DNA from: a virus
Virus record (IMG/VR): IMGVR_UViG_3300031825_000059
Span: 1 to 29,636 of that record
Length of the DNA: 29,636 nt
Direction: 5' to 3' (one strand)
Each line of letters opens with the position of its first letter. Positions within the stretch are counted from its first letter, which is position 1. The position numbers were made by a program, and so were the translations under genes. Positions 14,319 through 21,477 of this stretch are shown in pieces. Below the pieces are notes generated by a model. It was not told the DNA's origin, ran no database searches, and was given only the letters and a program-made list of their open reading frames with translations.

Positions 14319-16601
14319 TCAGTTGTCGGCGTAGGGGGTGTAGGCGGCCGTGGGCGGGTATTTCAGGCCCACGCCCTGAAATCCGCGCAGTCCCATCCCG
14401 TTGCGCCACTTCTCCAATCCCCGAGTGAGCAACAGGTCTGCAAAACGCTTTTGCGACCCCATGAACTCCCCGGCGGATTCGGCCCATAGCTTCCAGTCGG
14501 CGAACAGCTCTGCGGTCAGCGACTTGGCGTTGGCCTCGCGAACGCAGCGTTCATCCAGCCAGCGGCCCAGCGCATCTTCGGCCTCGAAGTACTCCTCGGT
14601 TGCTTCGAGGACTTGCTGCGGCGGATCGAGTCGGCCAAGCCGCTGCCAGTCGAGGCAACCCTGCACGGCCCACGCGAGGATGCCGTCGCGCTCGGCCAGC
14701 AGCTTGTGCTGCAAGTGTTTGTCGCGGCGCTCGGGCGGCACAGTGATCGTGAATGGGATCAGGTGCAGTCGCCGCTTCATCGCCTCGTCGATGTTGCGAA
14801 TCGCCGGCTTATGGTTGCCCGCCACCACGAGCTTGAACTGCGGGAAAAACTCGAAGAAGTCCTGGCGCATAAAGCGCGCCGAGATCTTGTCGCCGCCGGT
14901 GAGGTTCTTGACTTTGGATTCAGCCCAGCGTCGGCCTTGCTCCGTCTCGACGGCCGCTACGAAGCGCGCGCCGCGCAGACCCGCCATATCGGTCGGGTGC
15001 CGGTCGGTGCGCGTCTCCATGAAGGTGTCCATCGGCGCGCTGGCCGCGTAATCGCCCACGATTGTGGCCAGGGTGTTGACGAACACCGACTTGCCGTTCG
15101 CGCCCGTGCCGTACAGAAAGAACAGCGCGTGCTCCTGGGTCGAGCCGGTCAGCGCGTAGCCCGCCATGCGCCGCAGGTAGGCCTGCAGATCAGCATCGCC
15201 GCCTGTGACTTCGGCCAGGAACTGCCGCCAAATCGGGCAGTCACCGCCCGGTGTGGCCGTCGTGATCTTGGTCATCCGGTCGGCTCGGTCGTTCGTACGC
15301 TGTCGGCCGGTCTTGAGATCGACCACGCCACCGGGCGTGTTGAGCAGCCACGGGTCGGCATCCCACTCGCCGGTAGTGGCCGCGTGCCTGCGATCCGCGC
15401 GTGTCAGCCGTTCGACGCCGCCGATCGTGCCGGAGCTGGCCAGCTTGGCGGCGATCTTCGGGTTGTCGGCGTGGACGGCCGCGTGGCGGCAGACGCTGCG
15501 GATCAGGTCAGTGGCCGCCAGCGTGTCCTCGGTGCGCCAGCGCTGACCATCCCACACCAACCAGCGGCCCCACGCCGCGACGTAGCGCCAGTCGCGGTGG
15601 TAGCGCCGGGTGAAGGCCAGCGCCAGCGCGTCCTCGGTACCCCACACGGATTCGTCGTTGCTGACGACCGGCTCGGTATCGTCGGCAATGTCATGCATCT
15701 GCAGGCGCGGGCCGTGGCTGAGGAACGCCGCGACGTCAAAGCCTTCGGCCACGGCGTCCGCCGCGTCCCAGCCCTCAGCCGCATCTTCGGGCGGGTACAG
15801 GATGTGGCAAGACTTCGCGCCCGCCGACAGGATGGTTTGCGCCGCTTGCACTGCGTAGTCCCAGCCCGGCTTGTCGCGGTCGGGCCAGATCAGCACCGAC
15901 TTGCCGGCCAGCGGCGACCAGTCGGTCTTGTCCACCGGAGCATTGGCGCCGTGCATGGCGGTGGTGGCCACCACACCGATGGCAATGAGAGCCTGTGCGC
16001 ACTTTTCACCTTCGACCAGGACGGCGTGGGCGGCCGTCGCGAGACCCGGCTGGTTGTACAGCGGCCTGGGCTGCGGCGGCGCCATCTTGCGCCGCTTGGC
16101 GTCCCACGGCCGGAACTCCTTCTTCCGGCCTGGCGGGTCGTAGCGGTAGACGACTGCGATCAGGGTACCGGCCGCGTCGAGGTAGTCCCACTTCGCCGTA
16201 GCCGGACCAAGGTCGTCGAGCGGCGCGTCTTTCTTGGGCTTGCGCACGGGAAGCGGCGGCGAGTGGCCGAGCAGATCGGCGGCCTCGACGAGCACCCGCG
16301 GGAAGTCGGTGTGGACGTTCGCCCCCAAGTACGCAGCGATCAAGGCGAAGATGTCGCCGCCCTCGCCCGTGGCACGATCGGTCCACAGGCCAGCCTTTTC
16401 GCCTTCGAGGACGACCTCGAGGCTGTCGCCGGGGCTGCCGAGGATGTCGCCGATCAGGAACTTGCCGCGGCGCTTCTTGCCTGCAGGGAACATCGTTGTC
16501 AGCACGGAATCCAACCGCGCAATCAGCTGGGCGCGGATCTGCTCGCGCTCCGACTCCCGGCTGTGCTCTGCTGTTGGAGTTGCGTCGTTGAAGTCGATCA
16601 T
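14319..16601 (-). CDS. TOPRIM primase fused to SF3 (D5/P4-type) helicase
   Basis: 760 residues from ATG 16599-16601, which overlaps the preceding stop (ATGA); a start at 16673 would overlap that gene extensively. The N-terminal part resembles a primase zinc-finger region (LWTDRATGEGGDIFALIAAY) but lacks the zinc Cys/His ligands. TOPRIM follows: VLVEGEKCAQAL and LIWPDRDKPGWD. After a D5_N-type linker comes the SF3 helicase: Walker A YGTGANGKS, Walker B region ARFVAAVETEQG, GDKISARFMRQDFFEFFP, and motif C LVVAGNHKPAIR. A C-terminal winged-helix-like tail ends in the Tyr/Pro-rich LKYPPTAAYTPYADN. This is the main replication enzyme: primer synthesis and unwinding at the phage origin. Confidence 0.94.
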   Translation of the reverse strand: MIDFNDATPTAEHSRESEREQIRAQLIARLDSVLTTMFPAGKKRRGKFLIGDILGSPGDSLEVVLEGEKAGLWTDRATGEGGDIFALIAAYLGANVHTDFPRVLVEAADLLGHSPPLPVRKPKKDAPLDDLGPATAKWDYLDAAGTLIAVVYRYDPPGRKKEFRPWDAKRRKMAPPQPRPLYNQPGLATAAHAVLVEGEKCAQALIAIGVVATTAMHGANAPVDKTDWSPLAGKSVLIWPDRDKPGWDYAVQAAQTILSAGAKSCHILYPPEDAAEGWDAADAVAEGFDVAAFLSHGPRLQMHDIADDTEPVVSNDESVWGTEDALALAFTRRYHRDWRYVAAWGRWLVWDGQRWRTEDTLAATDLIRSVCRHAAVHADNPKIAAKLASSGTIGGVERLTRADRRHAATTGEWDADPWLLNTPGGVVDLKTGRQRTNDRADRMTKITTATPGGDCPIWRQFLAEVTGGDADLQAYLRRMAGYALTGSTQEHALFFLYGTGANGKSVFVNTLATIVGDYAASAPMDTFMETRTDRHPTDMAGLRGARFVAAVETEQGRRWAESKVKNLTGGDKISARFMRQDFFEFFPQFKLVVAGNHKPAIRNIDEAMKRRLHLIPFTITVPPERRDKHLQHKLLAERDGILAWAVQGCLDWQRLGRLDPPQQVLEATEEYFEAEDALGRWLDERCVREANAKSLTAELFADWKLWAESAGEFMGSQKRFADLLLTRGLEKWRNGMGLRGFQGVGLKYPPTAAYTPYADN

Positions 16602-16852
16602 TCGGCTTTCCCGATCGGCGCGCCTGCACCCTGGGCATCGCGGTTCCTGAGGGCTGCACTGTACGCAGCCCATGCGGACAGTTCGGACAAGCGATAGCGC
16701 ACCAGACCACCCATCAGGTAGTGCGGAATCCGGTACTTAGTTCGCATCGCGTGGTCGGCGAACCAGTAGTACGGCAGGCGCAGCGCGGCGGCGGCCTGCT
16801 TGGCATCGACCATCGGTTCAATGGCGTTGTTTGCAGTGGTGCTGTCGTTCAT
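16598..16852 (-). CDS. Small HTH DNA-binding protein (excisionase/MerR-like fold)
   Basis: 84 residues from ATG 16850-16852, which overlaps the nuclease stop by 4 bases. The central part (VDAKQAAAALRLPYYWFADHAMR, then IPHYLMGGLVRYRLSELSAW) follows the winged-helix pattern of excisionase/AlpA proteins, with a helix-turn-helix and a short wing ending in the R-x-x-x-S-E-L-x-x-W signature. Placed directly before the primase gene, it may bind the origin or regulate the operon; the sequence alone does not say which. Confidence 0.75.
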   Translation of the reverse strand: MNDSTTANNAIEPMVDAKQAAAALRLPYYWFADHAMRTKYRIPHYLMGGLVRYRLSELSAWAAYSAALRNRDAQGAGAPIGKAE

Positions 16853-17586
16853 GTTTGCGCCCTCCAGCAGCGCTCTTGCCAAGCGCAGAACTTGCACTCG
16901 AAATGTGTGGAATCGGTGAACGAACGAGGCAATAGCTCGCCGGCCTCGGTCGCGGTGATCACGCGTGCGGCCCGGTCCGACATGCGCTGAGCCAGCCCCG
17001 CGTCAAACGGGATCAACTCCGCGTAGATCTCCATCGTGTCGGCGTTCACGGCGGTGAATAGCGCCGGGTGCTCGTGCAACTCCAGGTAGCTCTGGTACAG
17101 CGCGATCTGCGCTGCATAGACCGGTTTGGAGGCGGCCAGCTTGTTCTTCTGCACGTCGCGCCAGGACTTGGCACCGAGGCACTTGTTCTCCCAAAGCGAT
17201 GGGTAAGCAAAGCCCTCAGGACCGCCAATCAGCACGCCGTCGACGTGCCCGCGCAGACGCCCAACGGCCACCGAGAAGCCGAACTGATGGCCGTTGGCGT
17301 CCTCGGTTTTGAGCTTGAAGCCGGCCAGGCGCAGCCAGCGGATCACCATGTCCTCTGTGCGGTGCCCTCGTTCGAAGATGCGCAGCAGCCGCCCCGAAAA
17401 GCCATTGCCGTAGTCGACCGGCGCCTTGGCGTACTCATATTGCAGCTGCCGCTCGCAGGCGGCGCCCAGGCGTGACGCGCCCAGGTACTCGCGAACTGGC
17501 GTCGCGTCCCGCTCGGCTTCGAGCGCCTGATCCACCAGTTCCTGCAGCCGGCCGGAGAGACCGGACGATGAATTGAAGTCGATCAT
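16849..17586 (-). CDS. Cas4/AddB-like PD-(D/E)XK nuclease with probable Fe-S cluster
   Basis: 245 residues. The nuclease core is GRLRGHVDGVLIGG (D116), WENKCL (E133, K135) and QIALYQ (Q160, Y164), with E79 in GHRTED as the upstream acidic residue. Four cysteines, C44 near the N-terminus and C231, C234, C240 at the C-terminus (HFECKFCAWQERCW), are spaced like the iron-sulfur cluster of Cas4 and AddB. This predicts an exonuclease that generates ssDNA ends for the phage recombination system. No CRISPR genes are near, so it is not a CRISPR Cas4. The ATG overlaps the DUF6511 stop by 4 bases. Confidence 0.88.
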   Translation of the reverse strand: MIDFNSSSGLSGRLQELVDQALEAERDATPVREYLGASRLGAACERQLQYEYAKAPVDYGNGFSGRLLRIFERGHRTEDMVIRWLRLAGFKLKTEDANGHQFGFSVAVGRLRGHVDGVLIGGPEGFAYPSLWENKCLGAKSWRDVQKNKLAASKPVYAAQIALYQSYLELHEHPALFTAVNADTMEIYAELIPFDAGLAQRMSDRAARVITATEAGELLPRSFTDSTHFECKFCAWQERCWRAQT

Positions 17587-18086
17587 CGCGTCGTCTCCCA
17601 GGGCAGGTCGTCCTTCATGTCGGCGAACGGGTTCTGCTGCAAAGGAGGCGTCGGCTCACGAATCGGATCGTGGACCGGTGTCGTGCCGGCCATGCGCACA
17701 GGCGGGTACTTGCTGCGCTCATGCTGCGCGGCCATCTCGTCTACATAGGCGGTGACGATGGCGTCGATGACGGACAGCGCCTCGGCCTCCGAATAGGCCC
17801 CGAGGGGCTTGTCGAAGCCGATGGCACTGGCCGCCTCACCGAAGAACTTCAGGCACGCGCGCATGGCGGCCTGTTCCAGCGGCGTGGCGTCAACCATGGC
17901 GACCTCCGGAAGCAGACCGCTGTCCACAGCACGGGTCCATGACCCGTACAGCCGGTGAAACGCGTCCTGGCACCGGCGCGAGCAAAACACCCAGTCGATC
18001 GGGTATCGTCGCGGGTCGCCCACCCGGTGCCGATTCTCGGTATGCCCGTAGCCGCGCGCCTGACGTGAGCAGACCCAGCATTTCAT
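17583..18086 (-). CDS. DUF6511 family protein with N-terminal zinc-binding Cys cluster
   Basis: 167 residues. The N-terminus CWVCSRQARGYGHTENRH, followed by YPIDWVFCSRRCQDAFH, holds two CxxC-type pairs, the hallmark of DUF6511, and should bind a zinc ion. The middle (TPLEQAAMRACLKFFGEAASAIGF, SEAEALSVIDAIVTAYVDEM) is helical, and the last 40 residues are Pro-rich and probably disordered. The family is a common phage replication-module member of unknown function. Coupled to the downstream nuclease by a 4-base overlap. Confidence 0.82.
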   Translation of the reverse strand: MKCWVCSRQARGYGHTENRHRVGDPRRYPIDWVFCSRRCQDAFHRLYGSWTRAVDSGLLPEVAMVDATPLEQAAMRACLKFFGEAASAIGFDKPLGAYSEAEALSVIDAIVTAYVDEMAAQHERSKYPPVRMAGTTPVHDPIREPTPPLQQNPFADMKDDLPWETTR

Positions 18087-18098
18087 GATAGGCCCTCA

Positions 18099-18743
18099 TC
18101 ACTGCGCCCACGAGGGTTTGGCGCTCACTGCCGGTTGGGCCGCGCGCGCCGGGGCGACGTAGGCGGATGCCACCGGTGCTGGCGCAGCGGGACTGCCGCC
18201 ACCAGTAGGGCCCTTGTGGCCGCCCGCCATCAGTGCCACGTAGTCCTTGTGGTCCGGCTCAACGGCCAGTTTCACCACGTTGCGGTCTTCGCCCTTGGCA
18301 TCCTTTTCCACATCGACGCGGGCGATGAATTCGATGCCGTCCAGGTCGGCGAAGCTGTTGATCCGTCGCGCGGCCGCGGCCTGAGGTGTGTTGTCCTGGG
18401 GATGGACGTTGCGGGCGCTATTAAGCGCGGCACGGATGAAGCTGCGACCCATCTGGCCCCAGGTCGGACCCTTCCTGGAGAACAGCCCCACGTTCGACCA
18501 CATCTTGCGTTTGGCAAACGGGCCGCCAGTGACCACGAACTCGCAGGCCAGGTACACCGCGCCGGTGTCGAACGACTGCGTGGCGTAGCCGCCCGTCCAA
18601 CCCTGGCCGTGGTCGTCATGGCCGCCGGGTTTGATCGTCATGCGCAGCGGCACGATGCTGCCCTTGGGGATCAACTCGAACGCGCCGTGCTGGGCTTCGG
18701 CGTCGTTGAAATCGTTCCAGTTACTGGAGGTATTGGCGTTCAT
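18099..18743 (-). CDS. DUF669-like single-stranded DNA-binding protein
   Basis: 214 residues. Start taken at ATG 18741-18743 with AAGGA 7 bases upstream; a GTG or ATG further up would run into the ATPase gene. The N-terminus WNDFNDAEAQHGAFELIPKG and the middle VYLACEFVVTGGPFAKRKMWSNVGL, then GRSFIRAALNSARN and FIARVDVEKDA, match the layout of DUF669-like OB-fold proteins. Phages that encode Sak4-type ATPases usually carry an SSB in the next gene. The Ala/Pro-rich C-terminal tail (from about 170) ends in PSWAQ. Assignment rests on pattern and position, hence moderate. Confidence 0.7.
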   Translation of the reverse strand: MNANTSSNWNDFNDAEAQHGAFELIPKGSIVPLRMTIKPGGHDDHGQGWTGGYATQSFDTGAVYLACEFVVTGGPFAKRKMWSNVGLFSRKGPTWGQMGRSFIRAALNSARNVHPQDNTPQAAAARRINSFADLDGIEFIARVDVEKDAKGEDRNVVKLAVEPDHKDYVALMAGGHKGPTGGGSPAAPAPVASAYVAPARAAQPAVSAKPSWAQ

Positions 18744-18753
18744 GTGCATTCCT

Positions 18754-19578
18754 TCAAATCGATGGGTTCTGCCGTGCCGGCGCGTCCTGGCCCAGGCACT
18801 TGGCAATGAGTTTTCCGAGGTGGGGCTCTTCGATGGCTTCCAGACGACCACTGCGGTCCTTGGATGGGTAGCCAAACGGGTTGTCGGCGCGGGTGACGAA
18901 GCCCCGGTAGCTGGTGCCGTCGTCGGCCTTCAAGACCGCGAGCGTCACGACTTCATCAAGCACACCGGGCAACTCCAGCGCGGTCTTGCTGCCTTCCAGT
19001 TGCAGCTGGAAGTAGCGCCGGTTGAAGTCGTCGGTCTTTTCCTCCAGGATCGCGACGTAGATGACGTGCTTGTCCCGGACATGCTGCAGGTGCGTGAGCG
19101 CCGTGATCATTTCCTGGCCCAGCAGGCCGTAGGCACCCCGGTTGTCCGGCTTGCCGGTTTTTTCGCTGAGGGCCTGGGGCTGGGTCTTGCACCAGGCAAA
19201 GCACAGACGCGAGAGCACCGTGAGGCTGTCAACGAAGTAGGTGTCGTACTTGGCCAGCTGCGCCGGGTCACCGAACCTGGTGCAGACATGCTGGAAATGC
19301 GGCTCGGAGAACGCCTGCTCGGCACTCGCGGTCGGCATGGGCCCGGCCAGGAACACCACCAGATCCCGGAATTCGGGCCAGGTGCGCGGACGCACCGTGT
19401 CACCGGGCCAGTCCCGCACCGACAGGTCGCCGGCCTCGAGATCCACAAATAAGGTGGTGCCAGCGGGCAGGGTCTTGAGTTGCGTGGTCTTGCCCACGCC
19501 CGGGAATCCGACCAGCCCGACCTTGGCGCTGTGGCGCTCCTTCAGCCGTTCTTCAGCGGAGATGATTGGCAGTGCCAT
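18754..19578 (-). CDS. Sak4-like RecA-fold AAA ATPase (phage recombinase)
   Basis: 274 residues. Walker A is GFPGVGKTT (24-32) and Walker B is YFVDSLTVL (D117), with the adenine-binding VDLEAGDLSV preceding it. The size and layout fit the phage nucleotide-binding Sak4 family, a minimal RecA/Rad51-like core that promotes single-strand annealing with its SSB partner. Start codon overlaps the BRO gene stop by one base (TAATG), and the SSB-like gene follows after 10 bases. Together with the Cas4-like exonuclease and the RuvC-like resolvase this forms a complete recombination set. Confidence 0.85.
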   Translation of the reverse strand: MALPIISAEERLKERHSAKVGLVGFPGVGKTTQLKTLPAGTTLFVDLEAGDLSVRDWPGDTVRPRTWPEFRDLVVFLAGPMPTASAEQAFSEPHFQHVCTRFGDPAQLAKYDTYFVDSLTVLSRLCFAWCKTQPQALSEKTGKPDNRGAYGLLGQEMITALTHLQHVRDKHVIYVAILEEKTDDFNRRYFQLQLEGSKTALELPGVLDEVVTLAVLKADDGTSYRGFVTRADNPFGYPSKDRSGRLEAIEEPHLGKLIAKCLGQDAPARQNPSI

Positions 19579-20333
19579 TACGCCACCTCACGCATCATTT
19601 CGGTCACGGCCTGATTCCAGAGGATCTGGTAGCCGGAGTGCCCGTTGCGTGAGAACGGAAGTGCCTCGGCCCAGGCCTTGCCAGATTCGGTGAGCTCCCA
19701 CTCGTCGCGGTCGTTCTTGAACTGCAAGCCCTGGGACTGCAGCCTCGCGTTCACGGCGCGCGCCGACATGCCGACCCGTTCCCCGACTTGGGTGGGATTG
19801 AGGCTGCAGATCGGCTCATTGGCCGCCGGCAGCACCTTGCGCAAGGACTCGATCACCAGACCTGTGTTCTCGTAGATCACGATCAACGTGGCCGCCATCG
19901 CGATGCCGGGTTTGACGCCCGGGATCCTGGTGATCGCCTCGCCGATCGACAGGATGGCGTTAACGCGGTCCTGCGTCGGCGCCGGCAACGCGGCCACTGA
20001 CCCGGCCGACGCATATGACCCGGTCTTGCGGATCGAGGGCAGGACCTCGTGGGTGACCCAGCGCTTGAACCGCTTGGCTTCGGGCTTGCGGCTGCCGAGC
20101 ACGAGGTTGAAGAGGCCCGACTCGTTGACCACCGACATGTCCTGGTTTCCGCCAGGGGTGGGAATTGAATTCCGACCCTTTTCGTCGTCGTCCAGGCGGG
20201 CGATCGCCTTGTGAGTTTCCGGCAGATCAAGCGCTGCACACACGTCGGCTGCGACGAACCAGGGCTCCAGGTGAGCGTCCATGACCATGCGCACGTTGTG
20301 AGACTCGAAATTGAAGGCGACGAGCTGATTCAT
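19578..20333 (-). CDS. BRO-N domain phage antirepressor
   Basis: 251 residues. The N-terminal BRO domain (1-~110) is clear: VAFNFESHNVRMVMDAHLEP, WFVAADVCAALDL, VVNESGLFNLVLGSRKPEAK, RFKRWVTHEVLPSIRKTGSY. The C-terminal ~100 residues contain PTQVGERVGMSARAVNARL, a helix-turn-helix, and GYQILWNQAVTEMM, in the style of KilA-C/antirepressor tails. Antirepressors bind DNA or the prophage repressor and favour induction. It is embedded in the early operon with 4-base and 1-base overlaps at its ends, so it is expressed with the replication genes. Confidence 0.9.
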   Translation of the reverse strand: MNQLVAFNFESHNVRMVMDAHLEPWFVAADVCAALDLPETHKAIARLDDDEKGRNSIPTPGGNQDMSVVNESGLFNLVLGSRKPEAKRFKRWVTHEVLPSIRKTGSYASAGSVAALPAPTQDRVNAILSIGEAITRIPGVKPGIAMAATLIVIYENTGLVIESLRKVLPAANEPICSLNPTQVGERVGMSARAVNARLQSQGLQFKNDRDEWELTESGKAWAEALPFSRNGHSGYQILWNQAVTEMMREVA

Positions 20334-20614
20334 TTCGTCACCTCGGACGCGATCGCGCCAACGGTGTCTGCACCCAGGCAGCCACGATCGCGGGCAAGGG
20401 TGTAAAGACTTTCCAGCGCGCTGCGGCGACGATGGATGGCGCTACCCTCGGCGCTGAGCGTCTGAATGGCGAACGCCACTTCGTCCAGGGTCGCATCGAG
20501 CAGGGGCTTGTCGATGGCGTTGCCGTGGCGGTCCTGGTAGCGCAGGGTGGTGGCCAGATGCTCGCCGGCATAGGAGCCGAGCTTGCCTTGCAGAGATTGG
20601 AAGAGGGTTTTCAT
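20330..20614 (-). CDS. Small phage protein, unknown
   Basis: 94 residues, mostly helical (LFQSLQGKLGSYAGEHLATTL, then LDEVAFAIQTLSAEGSAIHRR). ATGA overlaps at both ends link it to its neighbours, which is the main evidence that it is real. The sequence resembles no family I can name. No cysteines beyond one, no membrane segment. Confidence 0.68.
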   Translation of the reverse strand: MKTLFQSLQGKLGSYAGEHLATTLRYQDRHGNAIDKPLLDATLDEVAFAIQTLSAEGSAIHRRRSALESLYTLARDRGCLGADTVGAIASEVTK

Positions 20615-21096
20615 GCGTGGTTCTCCTGAGCCAGGGTGAGCCAGTAGCTCGGTTTGCCGGGTTTGACGGTGCGGGCCTGCGCGAACTGCTCCTTGAGCGC
20701 CGGTGGCCAGTTGTTGAAGCGCGATTCCGAGACCGAAAGATCGACGTCCATGTAGTCCTGGACGCGCTCGCCGCCGGCGACGATGCGCTCAGCGATGGCG
20801 CCCAGCTGCCTTTGGTCCCAGCTGACCCGTTTGGGTAGCTCGAACTTGATCCGCAGTGGTCCATCGGCGAGGTGGGTCGTGCCAACGTCGCGGCCGGACT
20901 CGGTCAGATCCTTGCGCGCTTGTTCGCCGTAACGTTGTTCCAGCGCGGCATCGACCTTCGTGCGAGCCTTTTTGGCCCAGTCGATGAGTTGGTCGAGATT
21001 GGTGTCGACCTCGTGAAGCTGGAGATGCGGCAGACTCGCAAGTTGGCCGACAGACAGCTCATTGAGTTGCACAGGGAAGACAGTCAGGTCATTCAC
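20611..21096 (-). CDS. Phage early protein, unknown
   Basis: 161 residues from a GTG at 21094-21096, chosen because GAGGGAG lies just upstream and the previous gene ends 11 bases before; the longer ORF to 21207 would overlap the HTH gene in another frame. A helical region (QLIDWAKKARTKVDAALEQRY) precedes a conserved-looking C-terminus: LPKRVSWDQRQLGAIAERI, YMDVDLSVSESRFNNWPPALKEQF, GKPSYWLTL. That tail is common in phage early proteins of unassigned role. Function unknown. Confidence 0.75.
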   Translation of the reverse strand: MNDLTVFPVQLNELSVGQLASLPHLQLHEVDTNLDQLIDWAKKARTKVDAALEQRYGEQARKDLTESGRDVGTTHLADGPLRIKFELPKRVSWDQRQLGAIAERIVAGGERVQDYMDVDLSVSESRFNNWPPALKEQFAQARTVKPGKPSYWLTLAQENHA

Positions 21097-21107
21097 GGCC
21101 TGCTCCC

Positions 21108-21371
21108 TCACGCGTAAGCCCGGGCGGAAGTCGAGTGGCGCGAAACGCGCCGCTCGAAGGCTTCCACTTCGGGGATCAGGTAGGTGACGCGCGCCCCGAA
21201 CTTGCAAAATACGGGGCCGAGCTGCTCCTGCCGCCAGCGGCGCAGGGTTTTGACGGAGAGCCCCCAGCGGGTAGCGAGCTCGTTTTCGTCGAGGGCGATG
21301 CGGGGAACACCGTCCGAGTTGGGCCGGGGAAGGTTTCGGCTACGTTGGACGGAGGGGACTTGGCTTTGCAT
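21108..21371 (-). CDS. Helix-turn-helix DNA-binding protein (MerR/AlpA-like), first gene of early operon
   Basis: 87 residues from ATG 21369-21371. AAAGGAG is 8 bases upstream; the alternative GTG at 21380 would touch the SD directly. The core DENELATRWGLSVKTLRRWRQEQLGP, then FGARVTYLIPEVEAFER, is a clear HTH_17/excisionase-type winged helix. As the leader gene of the replication operon it may autoregulate or act as an excision or replication regulator. Its SD lies in the loop of a 9-bp inverted repeat. Confidence 0.82.
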   Translation of the reverse strand: MQSQVPSVQRSRNLPRPNSDGVPRIALDENELATRWGLSVKTLRRWRQEQLGPVFCKFGARVTYLIPEVEAFERRVSRHSTSARAYA

Positions 21372-21402
21372 TGGGAGCACTCCTTTTGTTGAAGTGCTCC
21401 CA
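21372..21402. promoter_or_regulatory. Inverted repeat presenting the SD of the early operon
   Basis: TGGGAGCAC and GTGCTCCCA form perfect 9-base arms around a 13-base loop that contains the AAGGAG of the HTH gene (minus strand). In mRNA this would be a hairpin with the SD in its loop; in DNA it could be an operator. Confidence 0.5.
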
Positions 21403-21419
21403 CTGTCTTGCAGTAGGGC

Positions 21420-21435
21420 CTGCGATATTTCGCAG
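21420..21435. promoter_or_regulatory. Operator-like palindrome in early promoter region
   Basis: CTGCGA and TCGCAG flank four A/T bases. Next to it on the minus strand are two TTTCTGCG repeats (about 21445-21462). The 106-base gap between two minus-strand genes is the likely control region for the leftward operon; a specific -35/-10 cannot be assigned with confidence. Confidence 0.45.
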
Positions 21436-21477
21436 CTTTCCCGCAGAAATCACGCAGAAATTACATAACCGGTTGCC

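Noticed and set aside
14613-16697. 694-residue open frame on the plus strand
   Set aside because: It is the antisense of the primase-helicase, caused by high GC at third positions; its translation shows no family and the minus strand has clear TOPRIM and SF3 motifs.
16849-17586. Cas4-like nuclease as a sign of a CRISPR-Cas system
   Set aside because: No Cas1/Cas2, effector gene or repeat array is in the window; the operon context is phage replication and recombination.
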